DNA of 64,000 nucleotides from Chamaecrista fasciculata (GCA_003254925.1 QANZ01015445.1:16642-80641); one strand, 5' to 3'. Numbered from the stretch's first letter, positions 10,970 through 22,592 are shown. Program-made: numbers and translations. The notes: a model not told the origin generated them from the sequence alone.

Positions 10970-13080
10970 ATTTGGGAGTCTTTCAAAAAGAGAAACAAGC
11001 TTCTGATCTCTTTATCATTGCACATGAGATTCAACACTCTATACACCTCTTCAAATCCAAAGTTGGGCGGCTCATGATAAAAATTATTATTCACAAAGCT
11101 TTTGACACTATATATATCTGGTCTTACATTTTAAAAGTTTTATCCTCCTTAAATTTTCCTGCGTCTTGGATTACTCTTATTAAATCTTGTCTTCAAAATA
11201 CATCCTATTATCCTATTATAAATGGTTCCAAGGAAAACCCTTTCTCTCCACTAAGAGGTATTAAACAACGTGATCCTATATCACCTTACCATTTTATTCT
11301 TTTTATGGAACTTTTTAACACATCTCATTAACAATGAAGTGAATAACAAAAACTGGTTCCCTTTTAAATTTAAAAAACTCTTACTTTTCTTTTTCACACC
11401 TTCTCTTTGTCGATGATATCATCATCTTTGCTAAAGCAAACATCTGTAACTCAATTTCTAAGATAATTAATCTTTTTTAACATATCTCTAGTCTTCATAT
11501 TAATAGAGAGAAATCAAAGCTCTGGTTCTCATCCCCTATGTTTCCCCCTCTCTCAAGAACAACCTCTCTAGAATTATCAATGTTAACTGCTCAAATAATA
11601 TAGGGAACTATCTAGGCTATCCTCTCAAACCTATTTATAAGAACAATGACTTTAATTTTATTGTTGATAAAATTAACAACAAAATGCAAGCTTGGAAGCT
11701 AGGCTGCCTTTCTTTAGCTGGCCGAGTTCAGCTTATTCAACCCACTACTTCCACCATTTCAAATTACTATATGAATGTTTTTTCCTTCCAAAAACTATTC
11801 ATAACCATATTGACAAAATTAATCGTTCTTTCTTTTGGAACCATACTGTACCTCTAAGAAGTGTCATCTTCTGAGATGGGATAAAATTACTATGCCTAAA
11901 TACTTAGAAGGGCTGGGGATTCGTAAATCAGCTTTCATCAATGCCTGTTATATGGCCAAACTTAAATGGAAAACCCTAGTTACTAAAAACAATTTGTTCT
12001 CCTCTGTTCTCACTGCTAAACATGGACCTAATCTTCACAAAAAACTTAATAACCAATCCCTTACCAAACCTAGTATGAACAAGGACTATAACCTTTATGT
12101 CACTGGTCTGAAATCTTTAATTGTTTTTTCAATTAAATCTTGTTATGCTTTACTCTTGCATATGTCCAGGAACTATTCTAATTCTGACCCAACAAATTTT
12201 TTTATGGACTTGGAAACTTCAAATACACACAAGATTAAAACTCTTCCTTTGGCAGATTATGCAAAACAGTTTTTCTACCGCTGAAAAGCTTTTCAAAAGA
12301 AATATCATTGAATCTCCTCTTTGCCCTGTTTATAAAGCTGATATTGAAACTTTAGACCATATTTTATGGCATTGTGGTAAGCTCAACTTTTTATGGATTC
12401 TTTTAGCTCAAAATGTTACTCCTTGTAAAATAATTTGACCAATGGATTATTAAAAACTGTGCTCATACGTGTACTTATTATAAGAACATTCCTTGGAACT
12501 ATTTCTTTCCTTACCTCTTAAAGGAAATTTGGCTTTCAAGGAACTCTCTCATTTTTAAACATCAAAACATCTACAATGCCTTGATTTTACAAGCTGACTC
12601 TTTCAAAGCAGTTGAATACTTTTTCTTTGTTCAGACTAACTCCTCTTAAATTCATCCTACCTTCATTAAATCTTCAGTGTATTGGATTAGACCAGATAAT
12701 GATTATGTGAAACTGAATATTGATGGATCTGCTAAAGCTAATCTGACTGGTGCAGGAGGAATCCTTAGGGGCTGTAATGGTAAAAGGATTGGTGGTTTTA
12801 GCTTGTTTATTGGTTATGGCTCCTCTCTTTGTGATGAACTTTGGACAATTGTCAAAGGGATTCAATTTGTAATCTCTATGAACATCAAGAAACTGATTAT
12901 TGAGACTGATTCACTTGTGTCTAAGCAACTTATTTTTTCCACTAATTCTCTAACCCATCATCCACTATATTCTCTTATCTCCAACTGCAGATTCCTGCTC
13001 ACCTTGCTGGATAATTACAAGTTTCAACATGTTTTAAGGGAAGCAAACTTTTGTGCTGACTCTAGCAAATCATGGTAGGA
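10970..13080 (+). pseudogene. Decayed plant L1-type LINE with C-terminal RNase H
   Basis: Reverse-transcriptase motifs are spread over broken frames: an RT core ending QRDPISPYHFILFMELF (10972-11331), the catalytic FVDDIIIF box near 11410, and GLGIRKSAFINACYMAKLKW in the post-RT region (about 11900-11965). After a zinc-knuckle-like region (H/C residues near 12350) comes an RNase H domain (12677-13078) with NIDGSA, DELW, ETDS and REANFCAD, matching the D-E-D-D pattern of LINE RNase H. Many stops and frame changes show it is dead. The endonuclease is missing, so it is 5'-truncated. It lies between the P450 copy A flank and the second N gap. Confidence 0.85.
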
Positions 13081-13480
13081 TTTCGTGTTTACCTTTCACT
13101 GTTTTTGATCAACTCCCTCCTTTCCTAACTCTTCTCTTTCTAAGGGATCATATTTGCATGTTTAATTTGCATGTTTTATTATAGAGTCAGCACAAATCAG
13201 CTTGGGACCAATGTGATGGAGATTGTGCCCTAGGGTCAATCATCCTTTAGATATGTTGGGGAACATATCAATTAATTTATGGAGATAAATTAATGGTTAT
13301 CATATTATTAGCATGTTTACTATGATAACAGTCCATGATTAATTATGAGATAATTAATCTAAACAGTCCCTGGTCGCTCATTCGAGTGGGAGCTTGAATT
13401 GAACCAAGACCAGCATGACCTCGGTGCATGAGATGCACGCACTAGATGCTGGGACGAGAGTCATGGTGCAATTATGTAAG
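13081..13480. other. Unassigned sequence up to the gap
   Basis: About 13200-13480 (from ttgggaccaatgtgatgga on) does not resemble the neighbouring LINE and has the higher-complexity look of a retrotransposon LTR or internal region. I could not assign it. Confidence 0.3.
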
Positions 13481-13928
13481 NNNNNNNNNNNNNNNNNNNN
13501 NNNNNNNNNNNNNNNNNNNNNNNNNNNNNNNNNNNNNNNNNNNNNNNNNNNNNNNNNNNNNNNNNNNNNNNNNNNNNNNNNNNNNNNNNNNNNNNNNNNN
13601 NNNNNNNNNNNNNNNNNNNNNNNNNNNNNNNNNNNNNNNNNNNNNNNNNNNNNNNNNNNNNNNNNNNNNNNNNNNNNNNNNNNNNNNNNNNNNNNNNNNN
13701 NNNNNNNNNNNNNNNNNNNNNNNNNNNNNNNNNNNNNNNNNNNNNNNNNNNNNNNNNNNNNNNNNNNNNNNNNNNNNNNNNNNNNNNNNNNNNNNNNNNN
13801 NNNNNNNNNNNNNNNNNNNNNNNNNNNNNNNNNNNNNNNNNNNNNNNNNNNNNNNNNNNNNNNNNNNNNNNNNNNNNNNNNNNNNNNNNNNNNNNNNNNN
13901 NNNNNNNNNNNNNNNNNNNNNNNNNNNN
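13481..13928. other. Assembly gap (448 N)
   Basis: A run of N. The sequences on either side (13200-13480 and 13929-14290) are not recognisably parts of one gene. Confidence 0.99.
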
Positions 13929-14340
13929 AGTTCCTTAATCAGATCGGCAATTAAGGATTAGGAATCAATCAGATATGCTTTCCTTACTTAGATAAATTAA
14001 CATATAATCATTCAGATTTAGCTTAACATGATTTGTCAATTAATCTCAGAATAAATCTCATATATAATAATATTTATTAATGTGAATTTTTGGCAATTAT
14101 CAAAACACAAAATACGATAAATTTATTTAACTTAAAACAATATAGCGCTTAATATGATAAATAAATATTTTATAAAATAAAGATAAAATAATAAATAATC
14201 GTAGCACAAAATAAGAAACACTTTATAAAATAGCGCTTAATTAAATAAATAGGTATATACAAAATTTATTCCAACACATGACATCCTTTAAATAAAAAAA
14301 AATGTATCATGACATCCTTGATAGTATAATATATGATATT

Positions 14341-14769
14341 GGCTAAAGTGCACTTTTAGTCCCACAACTTTGGCTAAGGTTTCAATTTGGTCCCATAACT
14401 TCTTTTGTTGCAATTTTGGTCTCATAACTTTGGCAAATGTCTCAATTTGGTCCCATAATTTTTTTTGTTGCAATTTTGGTCTCATAACTTTTGAAAACGT
14501 CTCAACATTGGTCCCAATACTGATTTCCATCCATTATCTGCCGCTAAAGATGATCTGACATACTGAGTTGGATGATGACGTGGCAAATATGGGTGAAGTT
14601 ATGGAACAGATGGAAATCAGTTTGGGACCAACGGTGAGACGTTTTTAGAATTTATGGGACCAAAATTGCAACAAAAAAAGTTATGGGACCAAATTGAGAC
14701 CTTTGCCAAAGTTATGGGACCAAATTGAAACCTTTGCCAAAGTTATGGGACCAAAAGTGCACTTTAACC
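14341..14769. mobile_element. Complete 429-bp Mutator-type MITE
   Basis: Bounded by the perfect 9-bp direct repeat tatgatatt (14332-14340, 14770-14778). The terminal inverted repeats begin ggctaaagtgcactttt and end aaaagtgcactttaacc and extend about 190 bp as arrays of 'tttggtcccataactttggc' subrepeats. The middle is a short unique stretch containing gatgacgtggca. No coding capacity. The site without the element is visible at 10383-10430. Long inverted arms could fold into a hairpin RNA if transcribed. Confidence 0.9.
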
Positions 14770-14877
14770 TATGATATTTATGTCATAATGTCTTATATTG
14801 TAATCTGGTATTACATGTTTTTAAGATATATATATATATATATATATATAGACTATGATCATGTTAATATTTGATGT

Positions 14878-15496
14878 TAGGGGTGAGTAAAACTGATTAC
14901 ATCCAATATCAACCGATCCAAACCAATCCAAATTGAAGAAAACCGATCAAAATCGATTTAAAATTTGAATTGTTTGGATGAAAAATGAGAGAACCAATTA
15001 AGTTTGGTTCGATTTATTTTGAAAGTTGATGGTCAACTGAATCACCCGTAAAAGTCGAAGTTATTACAGTATAATATATTTCTATTATACTCTAATATAT
15101 TATAATGTAATACACTTTTATTATAATATACTTCTACAAATAAAATGAACCCTACCTATAATCTCTTTCAGACACCTTCTAATTAATTACGCATCTATCA
15201 TTCTCCTATTTCATTTTCATACCCTAGCGCCTCTCCCTCTCATTCACTTCTTTCAATCTCTGATTCACACAAATTCAAAAAAATATATTATAATTTGTAT
15301 GAAATTATAATTTTGAAAATCTGATTTTTTTTTTAAAAAAATATACACAAAACCAGTCAACCGAACCAAATCGATTTGGTTTGGTTCGAAGGTGCAGAAT
15401 TTTCGAGATAAATTGGATGAATATTTTTTACCATCCAATTATATCGATTCAGTTAAAAAAAATAAACAAATTGAATCAAACCAATGCTCACCCCTA
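14878..15496. mobile_element. Complete 619-bp hAT-type MITE
   Basis: Begins taggggtgag and ends ctcacccctat-minus-one, with an 8-bp target duplication tttgatgt/tttgatat (14870-14877, 15497-15504; one mismatch). The arms contain aaccgaaccaaat-type repeats, typical of plant hAT non-autonomous elements. It interrupts a duplicated segment whose uninterrupted copy is at 10383-10555. Confidence 0.85.
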
Positions 15497-15604
15497 TTTG
15501 ATATCATTGTCACTGTTGTATGAAGACAAGTTGTCAGTGATAAAGGACAAATATAAACAATAACCTACTCTCAATATATTAATACAAGTATATTGTGATG
15601 GACC

Positions 15605-15785
15605 CAGTGTTGTCAGAACCGGACCGGACGGTCCAACCGGTCTGGCCGCTAACTGAATGTGAAAGCAAATTGGTTCAACCAAAATAATCAAATTGTCAGT
15701 TGGACCGGATTGAACCGGTTTTAACCGGACAAAACCGACGAACTGGATCCAACCATTGGACCGAACCGGTGGTCCAGCACAAATC
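15605..15785. mobile_element. Fragment of a CCGG-rich repeat element
   Basis: Dense in aaccggac/gaaccggtt motifs starting at gtgttgtcagaaccggacc. It resembles one arm of a non-autonomous DNA element; a matching opposite end was not found. A weaker relative lies at about 38880-38985. Confidence 0.45.
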
Positions 15786-15887
15786 ATGGTAGGCTCCCAT
15801 CTGTTTTATTATAGTTCCATCTGTTTTATTTTTTCCATTAATGTATTTGCATGTTTTGTACTGAAAAAAAAAAAGATATTTGGGAGC

Positions 15888-15962
15888 TAAGAAGCATGGA
15901 CACTTCATTTTGAGGGCGTGTCGCCGTGTCGGACACGTGTCAGTGTCCGACACCCGTACGAC
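15888..15962. mobile_element. Fragment of the 'aagcatggacac' hAT family
   Basis: Begins ctaagaagcatggacac and continues with gtgtcggacacgtgtc repeats, as in the complete element at 37875-38580. It stops at an N (15963) and only one terminus is present. Confidence 0.6.
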
Positions 15963-16017
15963 NTTAAAAAAAAAGGCAACAAATGATGCTGCATCTGTTG
16001 ACGAACTTAATTATAAT

Positions 16018-16135
16018 GTATTAGTCAAAAGATCATTTTAGTCCTTAATGTATGTCTTAATGTTTATTTTTGTCCTTTATATTTTAAAATATTTAAATTA
16101 GTCCTAAATATTGGCAAAATATTGCTTTTTGGTTA
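16018..16135. mobile_element. One arm of the MITE family seen at 25429-25944
   Basis: From agtcaaaagatcattttagtc it follows the left arm of the 25429-25944 element (ttaatgtatgtcttaatgttta, ctaaatattggcaaaatatt). It ends abruptly at the MATE exon relic that follows. Confidence 0.65.
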
Positions 16136-16141
16136 ACAAAT

Positions 16142-16273
16142 TACCTTCTTGTCCCAGTCTGTTTTAAATGTGCTGATAATAAGTACTGCAGTCTGAAAAA
16201 ATGTTCCGAGTAACATTCCAATACAAATGCCCTTGAAAACAAAACAGAAAGTATTCAATTGAGTTAGGAAAAG
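16142..16273 (-). pseudogene. MATE gene relic: intron end plus penultimate exon, reversed
   Basis: On the minus strand this reproduces the end of intron 6, all of exon 7 and the splice donor of the intact MATE gene (matching 22305-22437), with scattered substitutions. The encoded segment corresponds to GIWIGMLLGTFF through TDWDK. It points opposite to the intact gene and is followed at once by a forward-oriented piece of a different exon, so the second MATE copy was rearranged and not merely deleted. Confidence 0.85.
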
Positions 16274-16283
16274 ATCTGTGGAT

Positions 16284-16395
16284 GGTGCCCTCAAACATGG
16301 AAAGGTTTCTCATTTCTGGCATTCAAAGATCTGTGGCCTATGCTCAAGCTTTCTCTTTAATTTCTTCTGGTGCCGTGCATGTTGTATATATATAT
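16284..16395 (+). pseudogene. MATE gene relic: end of exon 2
   Basis: The plus strand reads CPQTWKGFS then FLAFKDLWPMLKLSL followed by a stop and a small frameshift before SSGAV, matching the end of exon 2 of the intact MATE gene (20297-20385). A TA-rich microsatellite (16386-16460) follows. The stop and the frame change mean it is dead. Together with the reversed exon 7 relic it shows that a second MATE gene once lay here. Confidence 0.8.
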
Positions 16396-16572
16396 ATATA
16401 TGTACATATGATGACCAATATATATATACATATATACATACATATATATATATATATTTTATTGTTCTTTGCAATGAATGAGTGAGTATTATTATTAATA
16501 ATCATAAATTTATCATGAGGAATCTGCGTGGACTTCGATAATCAAATCAGTTGGAGATTGAGAGTAATAATA

Positions 16573-17365
16573 GTAAGGTATATGACTTCTGTTTACTTTT
16601 CAGATATTCTTTCTCTGTCTAAAAAAAATAGTGGCCGAGACAAACATTGCAAATAATGGGGTGTACCTGAGGAGGGTCAAAATCTACACAGCCTTACCCT
16701 GCTTGGCAGAGAAACTGTTTCTAAGATTTGAACACGTGATCTCTTGCAAATTAATAAGAATTAATTAATTAATTGCCATGCCATGCGTCTGCTCTGTTAA
16801 AAGTTAATTCCCAAAATTTCAACATATATCAACGACCTAATTGGTGTATGCCGGGGTTATGTAAAACGTACGTCTTTAATTTTTAATATACCAGCTGTGT
16901 CTTTTCCCCTCACAATAAAGATGGGGTGATTAAATTTAAAAGTTTCATGGAAGAGGCTGCGTCATTGGCAAGAAATGAACCCTTTAGACTTGTGGAATAA
17001 TTAATATGATCTGTCAATTCTCAATATGTAACATCTCGTACTTATAAAGGTAATTAGTCCACAAATATATAGAATCATGAATTATCTTGGTCATGGAACT
17101 ATAATAATTAATAAGTGACCCCAAAAACGGTTAGAATATAAATGAGAACAATCAGAACAACAATCGATAATTCGATATACATACGCTTCTTCTCTTCCTG
17201 AAGAAATGTTATATAATATGGCATCTCCCATGAAGACAAAAATATAGCAGGTTCGTGGAATTCAAATACATCTCGAGTGTTCTGTCTTTCTCAGTGGTGA
17301 AATGACCACAAGTAGTTCATTCATTCATTTACATACCTACACATGAATTGAACTCCCAATTCATT
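16573..17365 (+). repeat. Tandem duplication of the MATE 5' region, distal copy
   Basis: From tatgacttctgtttactttt onward this matches 18713-19237, the sequence in front of the intact MATE gene, through shared blocks such as gccatgccatgcgtctgct, taaaacgtacgtctttaat and agaacaatcagaacaa. It carries an extra SINE piece at 16655-16743 and about 110 bp near 16945-17055 not present in the proximal copy. No MATE start codon follows it. Confidence 0.85.
16655..16743 (-). mobile_element. Truncated Au-type SINE, reversed
   Basis: Its reverse complement contains the tRNA-like box B region (cgtgttcaaatcttagaaac) and the Au SINE body (aagcagggtaaggctgtg). It is flanked by ttgcaaat on both sides (16647-16654, 16744-16751). 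The proximal duplicate near 18781 lacks it, which gives the empty site. Confidence 0.7.
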
Positions 17366-17439
17366 CGTTATCCTAGTAGTAGTAGGTTGACTTCCTCGTT
17401 TGCTATGAAACCTTAAGGAGAGTCGTGATTGGTTGCAAG

Positions 17440-18298
17440 TAGGGGTGTCAATGTCAACTCAAAACTCATTAACCCAATCAACCCAACCACAAAATTAACC
17501 AACCATTACCCAACCTATTTAAATAATGGGTAAACTATGGGTTTAACCCAATTCAACCCAAATATGTATTAAAACTACCTAGTTTCATAGATAGTGTGAA
17601 TATGAATTTTACAAATTTTTGCAAAATTTACAAACTTTTCCAAATAATTTCAAAATTAAAAAGTCCCTGAACCATAATATATGAGGACTAAAATGGAAAT
17701 TATAAAAAAAGATTTGGGTCAAATTGTAATTTTCAAAATATATGAAAAGGGTAAAATTACAGATTAATCCTAAATATGGAAAATGAATGCATTTTAGTCA
17801 TACAAAACTGTAAGTTCAGTGAAAGGAAGATGAACTCCACAAATTTTTGCAAAAATTACAAAATGCTTCCAAATATTTTCAAAATTTACAAAACAGTCCC
17901 TGGATCATGATATTTGAGGACTAAAATGAAAATTTCAAAAAATATTTTGGGTCAAAATGTAATTTTAAAAATATGAAAAAGGTGGACATTCAGATCGATC
18001 CAAAATCTGAAAATAAAATTACAATTTAGTCCTAAATCTGAATAATTTAAAAAGTATTCTCATTAATTAGTTTATAAATTAAATAATTAATCTTTAATTT
18101 TATTAAATAATTTAATTATTAATTAAATTAAATAATATAAATATTTTAAGATGGATTCATGGGTTGGGTCAACCCTTAATTTTATGGGTCATGACCCACC
18201 CATGAACCATTTAACAAATATAAATTGATTCTAAATGGGTTATTGACCTATTTATGACCCAACCATTTAGAACCCAACTCAATCATTTGCCACCCCTA
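17440..18298. mobile_element. Complete 859-bp hAT-type MITE
   Basis: Starts taggggtgtcaat and ends ttgccacccctaa-minus-one. The target duplication is gttgcaag/attgcaag (17432-17439, 18299-18306), 8 bp with one mismatch. The inside is rich in aacccaacc/gggttgggt repeats. No transposase. Confidence 0.8.
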
Positions 18299-18712
18299 AT
18301 TGCAAGATATGATGAGTGTTAAAGGAACCTTGAGACTACCTGTGAGGATATTTGTGGGGACCGTAAAAGATTGTCTTAAAACCGGTTGTGGTGATCCTTT
18401 GTGAATTTTGACTCCATTGTATTGGTTAGTTTGCCCATAATATAAAATTCTCTTACTTTTTGCTTGGAGACTAGACGTAGGGTAAAGAGAAAATCCTTTG
18501 ATAGGGAATAGTATCTTTATTCCAACCACTATAAGTTGTGGTGTTGATCTCTTCTATCTCTTAACTCTTTAATTCCGCAATTTTAAACTGCTAACTTAAA
18601 CGAAAAAGTTTTAATTTCCAACTCACGTATCTGTTTTTAGTGCATTATGACTAACAATAACAATGCTTAAGTACTACTGCTACAAAATCTGAAAATCTGA
18701 ATTACGAATCTA

Positions 18713-19237
18713 TATGACTTCTGTTTACTTTTAGATATTCTTTCACTGTCTAAAAAAAATAGTGGTCGAGATAAACGTTGCAACTTGCAAATTAATAAGA
18801 ATTAATTAATTGCCATGCCATGCGTCTGCTCCGTTAAAAGTTAATTCCCAAAATTTCAACATATATCAACGACCTAATTGGTGTACGCTGGGGTTACGTA
18901 AAACGTACGTCTTTAATTTTTAATATACCAGCTGTGTCTTTTCCCCTCACAATAAAGATAGGGTGATTAAATTTAAAAGGGTAATTAGTCAACAAATAAA
19001 TTACATCATGAATTATCTTGGCCATGGAACTATAATAAGTGACTACAAATACGGTTAGAATATGAATGAGAACAATCAGAACAATAATCAATATACATGC
19101 GCTTCTCTTCTTGAAGAAATATGTAATATAATATGACATCTCCCATAAAGACAAAATATAGCAGGTGTGTTCGTGGAATTCAAATAATGACCACAAGTAG
19201 TTCATTCATTTAAATACCCACACATGAATTGAATTGA
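18713..19237 (+). promoter_or_regulatory. MATE upstream region (proximal copy of the duplication)
   Basis: Directly upstream of the MATE start codon (19306) and duplicated at 16573-17365. Blocks kept in both copies (for example ttttaatataccagctgtgtc and caccacaag-type end sequence) are the best candidates for promoter or leader. No TATA box could be chosen with confidence. Confidence 0.5.
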
Positions 19238-19305
19238 TTTGTCTTGATATATATGATCTAAAATGAGGCTGATTTTGCAGTGAAGTTGAAGCCATAGAAA
19301 TTAAC

Positions 19306-22300
19306 ATGGGAGACGAAGTAAAGAAGAAGCTTTCTGAAAAAGAGGAAGAGTCAGTAAAGAAAAGAGTATGGGAAGAAAGCAAGAAGATGTGGGTGGTGGC
19401 TGGGCCTGCCATTTTCACAAGATTCTCATCATTTGGCATCTTTGTCGTAAGCCAAGCCTTCATTGGCCATATTGGAACTACTGAACTTGCTGCTTTTGCT
19501 GTTGTCATGACTGTCCTAGTAAGGTTCGCTAATGGTACTCTTGTAAGTAATAAATATTACTCTGATCTTATTCCAATTGATCGATTTCTCTACTTATTAT
19601 ATAAGTTGTTTTATTAATTCTAATCTCGAGATTCTGATGAGGGTGAGTTTTGGCACAACGGTAAGATTGCTCCCTTGTGACAGAGGTTATGGCAGGTTCA
19701 AATCCTGAAAACAGCCTCTTTGCAAAGCAGGGGTAAAACTGCATACATTATCCGACCCTCCCCAGACCTTACTTGGTGGGAGCCTCGTGCACTAAGCTGC
19801 CTTTTTATTTTTATTATTAATTCTAATCTTGGGATTCTTATGACTCAGGCTGGAATGGCAAGTGCATTGCAAACTCTGTGTGGGCAAGCATATGGGGCTA
19901 AACAGTATTACATGCTTGGAATCTATCTTCAAAGATCTTGGATTGTGTTGTCTATGACCTCAATCCTTCTTCTTCCGATCTATATCTTCACCACCCCAAT
20001 TCTTGAGTTTTTGGGGCAGGATAAGGTCATTGCAGAAGCAGCAGGAAGCATTTCTCTATGGTCAATAGGTGTGGTGTTCGCTTCCATTGTGTCATTCACC
20101 TGCCAAATGTTCCTGCAATCACAAAACAAGAACATGATTATCGCCTACCTCGCAGCATTCTCAATAGGAGTTCAGATCTTCCTGTCTTGGCTCTTAACTG
20201 TCAAGTACAAGTTTGGAATCAATGGTGCTATGACTTCAACCCTACTTGCATACTGGATTCCTAACTTGGGTCAGCTTTTGTTTGTCATGCTCAAATGCCC
20301 TGATACATGGAAGGGCTTCTCTTTTTTGGCTTTCAAAGATCTCTGGCCTGTCATCAAGTTATCCCTCTCTTCAGGAGCTATGTTGTGGTAACAAGAAACC
20401 AACAATCTTGATTTCAATTTTTAAGTATAACCAACCTTTTGACTCAGGATTATTATATTGGTATTGAGATATATATGACTTGTTTTTACAGTCTTGAGTT
20501 ATGGTACAACACTGTTTTGGTACTCCTAACTGGGAACATGACAAATGCCGAGGTGTACATTGATGCTCTCTCCATTTGGTAATTCAACCTCCTTAGTGTA
20601 TAAATATATATATATATATATATATATTTTCCTATGCTTCCATATTTGTATCCCATTAATTAAATGATGGGTAAATTAGAATGGTTTAAAAAATTATAAT
20701 TTAGGGGTTGAGGTTTGTTCCGTTAAAAGAAAAGGACCCTCCGTCTAAAATTTAACAGAAATTTGTGTTAAAATACCATTTTAATACCCTAACTATTACT
20801 TTTTTTTTTATGCATTTGACTCCTTATTATTTCTATGAGGGAGGGATTTTGATGCAAAAACAAAAATTTTCAAGGACTTTGACTATTGAAAAAATGTTTA
20901 AATGTAATTGCAGAAGGGTCCTTTGAATTCTATCAAATTAGAAAATTTTTCAATAGCTAGTCAAAGTCCCCAAAAAATTTCTGGTTTTGCATCAAAGTCC
21001 TTCCCTCATAGAAACGAGTCAAATGCATAAAAAAATAATAATTAGGGTTTTAAAATGGTATTTTAGCCCAAATTTCTGTTCAATTTTGGATGGAGGGCCC
21101 TTTTCTGCTAACAGAGCAAACTCAAATTGCAACTTTTTAAATTACAGGAACCTAATCTCAAAATATCCCAAATTATAGGGACCTTCTGTGTAATTTACCC
21201 TTAAATGATTTCACTGACTCCAAATTACTAAGATTTTTGCAGCCTTAACATCATTGGCTGGGAAATGATGATAGCATTTGGGTTCTGCGCAGCTGCCAGG
21301 TTTGTTCAACTTCAATTCCATAATAATCAAACTAAAACAGAAGACTGATACTTGTGGTTGATTTGCTTTGTAGCGTGCGAGTGGCAAATGAACTAGGAAG
21401 AGGGAGTTCAAGTGCAGCAAAATTCTCCATAGTGGTGTTAGTGGTGACATCATTTGCAATTGGGTTTGTGCTGTTTCTTGTGTTCCTATTCTTGAGGGAG
21501 AGGCTAGCTTACATATTCACTCCAAACGCAGAAGTGGCTGCAGCAGTTGGGGATTTGTCACCTTTGCTCTCACTCTCCATCTTGTTAAACAGTATCCAGC
21601 CTGTGCTCTCTGGTAATTATTCTCTTAATTCACTCTCTTTCAATGATTATTAATGGGTAAATTACACTTTGGTACCCTGTGGTTTGAAACCTAACACTTT
21701 GGTACCCTATGATATTCTCTATTAACACTTTGGTATCCTTTGGAGCTATTTTGTAATTTTAATCATAACAAACTTTGCAAAAATTACATATTGACCCCAA
21801 AATTTTTTTGAAGTTTTCATTATAGTCCCTAGATAATATGTATTCAGGGATCTATATATAATTTTTTGAAAAAATTTTTAGGTCAATATGTAATTTTTGC
21901 AAAATTTGTTATGGTTAAAATTACAAAATAGCTCCATAGGGTACCAAAGTGTTAATGGAGAATACCATAGAGTACCAAAGTGTCAAGTTTCAAACCACAG
22001 GGTACCAAAGTGAAATAGGGTCAAACCACAGGGTACCAAACTGTAATTTATCCATTATTAATTATGAATTAGTGTTTATTACTTACTTCTCTTTCAAACT
22101 TTACATAAAAAAAAGGAGTTTCTATTGGAGCTGGTTGGCAAAGCATAGTAGTATACGTAAACATAGGCTGTTATTATCTGATTGGTATCCCTGTCGGAGT
22201 TGTGCTTGGCAATATCATGCATTTGCAAGTCAAGGTGAGCTTTTGATGATTATATTAAACTTATCAATAATGACTTGATACAATAGTATATATATGTGTC

Positions 22301-22592
22301 TTTTCCTAACTCAATTGAATAATACTTCCTGTTTTGTTTTGCGCAGGGCATTTGGATTGGAATGTTACTCGGAACATTTTTTCAAACTGTAATACTTATT
22401 ATCATCACATTTAAAACAGATTGGGACAAGCAGGTAATTAGTTAACTCGTCTTTGATTTTTCTTTTTTTCTTTTTTTTTTTTATTTTTTTGTCGATTTAC
22501 AAATTGTTCATGTACAGGTAGAAATAGCCCGGAATCGCGTTAGCAAATGGGCTGTGGCGAAGGCTGACGAATCAGATAACAGATCAGCCTGA
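19306..22592 (+). CDS. MATE family transporter (DTX/DETOXIFICATION-like)
   Basis: Eight exons with GT-AG junctions that keep one frame: 19306-19542, 19849-20387, 20492-20578, 21243-21299, 21374-21612, 22116-22234, 22347-22433, 22518-22592, giving 479 residues (family usual about 480-510). Landmarks: VWEESKKMWVVAGPAIFTRF near the N-terminus, SQAFIGHIGTTELAAFA, GMASALQTLCGQAYGAKQY around 82-100 (the MATE signature), ELWYNT, and the second-half motif SVRVANELGRG. About twelve hydrophobic segments follow, as in two six-helix bundles. Plant MATE proteins use an H+ or Na+ gradient to export secondary metabolites, organic acids or xenobiotics at the plasma membrane or tonoplast; the substrate cannot be read from sequence. 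Introns 1, 3 and 5 carry a SINE and two MITEs but splice sites are intact. The first ATG was chosen because it gives the family's acidic/basic N-terminus. Confidence 0.93.
19641..19815 (+). mobile_element. Au-type SINE in MATE intron 1
   Basis: Shows a tRNA-like box A (tggcacaacggtaagattgc), box B (ggttcaaatcc), the Au SINE body (acagcctctttgcaaagcag, ggtgggagcctcgtgcact) and a T-rich tail. It is flanked by a long target duplication of about 28 bp with three mismatches (19613-19640 and 19816-19843) that ends only a few bases before the exon 2 acceptor. Same strand as the gene. Confidence 0.88.
20669..21200. mobile_element. 532-bp Mutator-type MITE in MATE intron 3
   Basis: Perfect 9-bp target duplication ttaaatgat (20660-20668, 21201-21209). 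Ends gggtaaattag and gtgtaatttaccc; the long inverted arms pair over most of the element, including aaaattttcaaggactttga against the segment around 20950-20985. No coding capacity. Confidence 0.88.
21655..22053. mobile_element. 399-bp Mutator-type MITE in MATE intron 5
   Basis: Perfect 9-bp target duplication attattaat (21646-21654, 22054-22062). Ends gggtaaattacactttggta and accaaactgtaatttatcc; arms made of 'ctttggtaccctgtggtttg' subrepeats. Related copies or halves lie at 36300-36460, 61941-62341, 62496-62640, 63389-63540 and 63655-63830. Confidence 0.88.
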
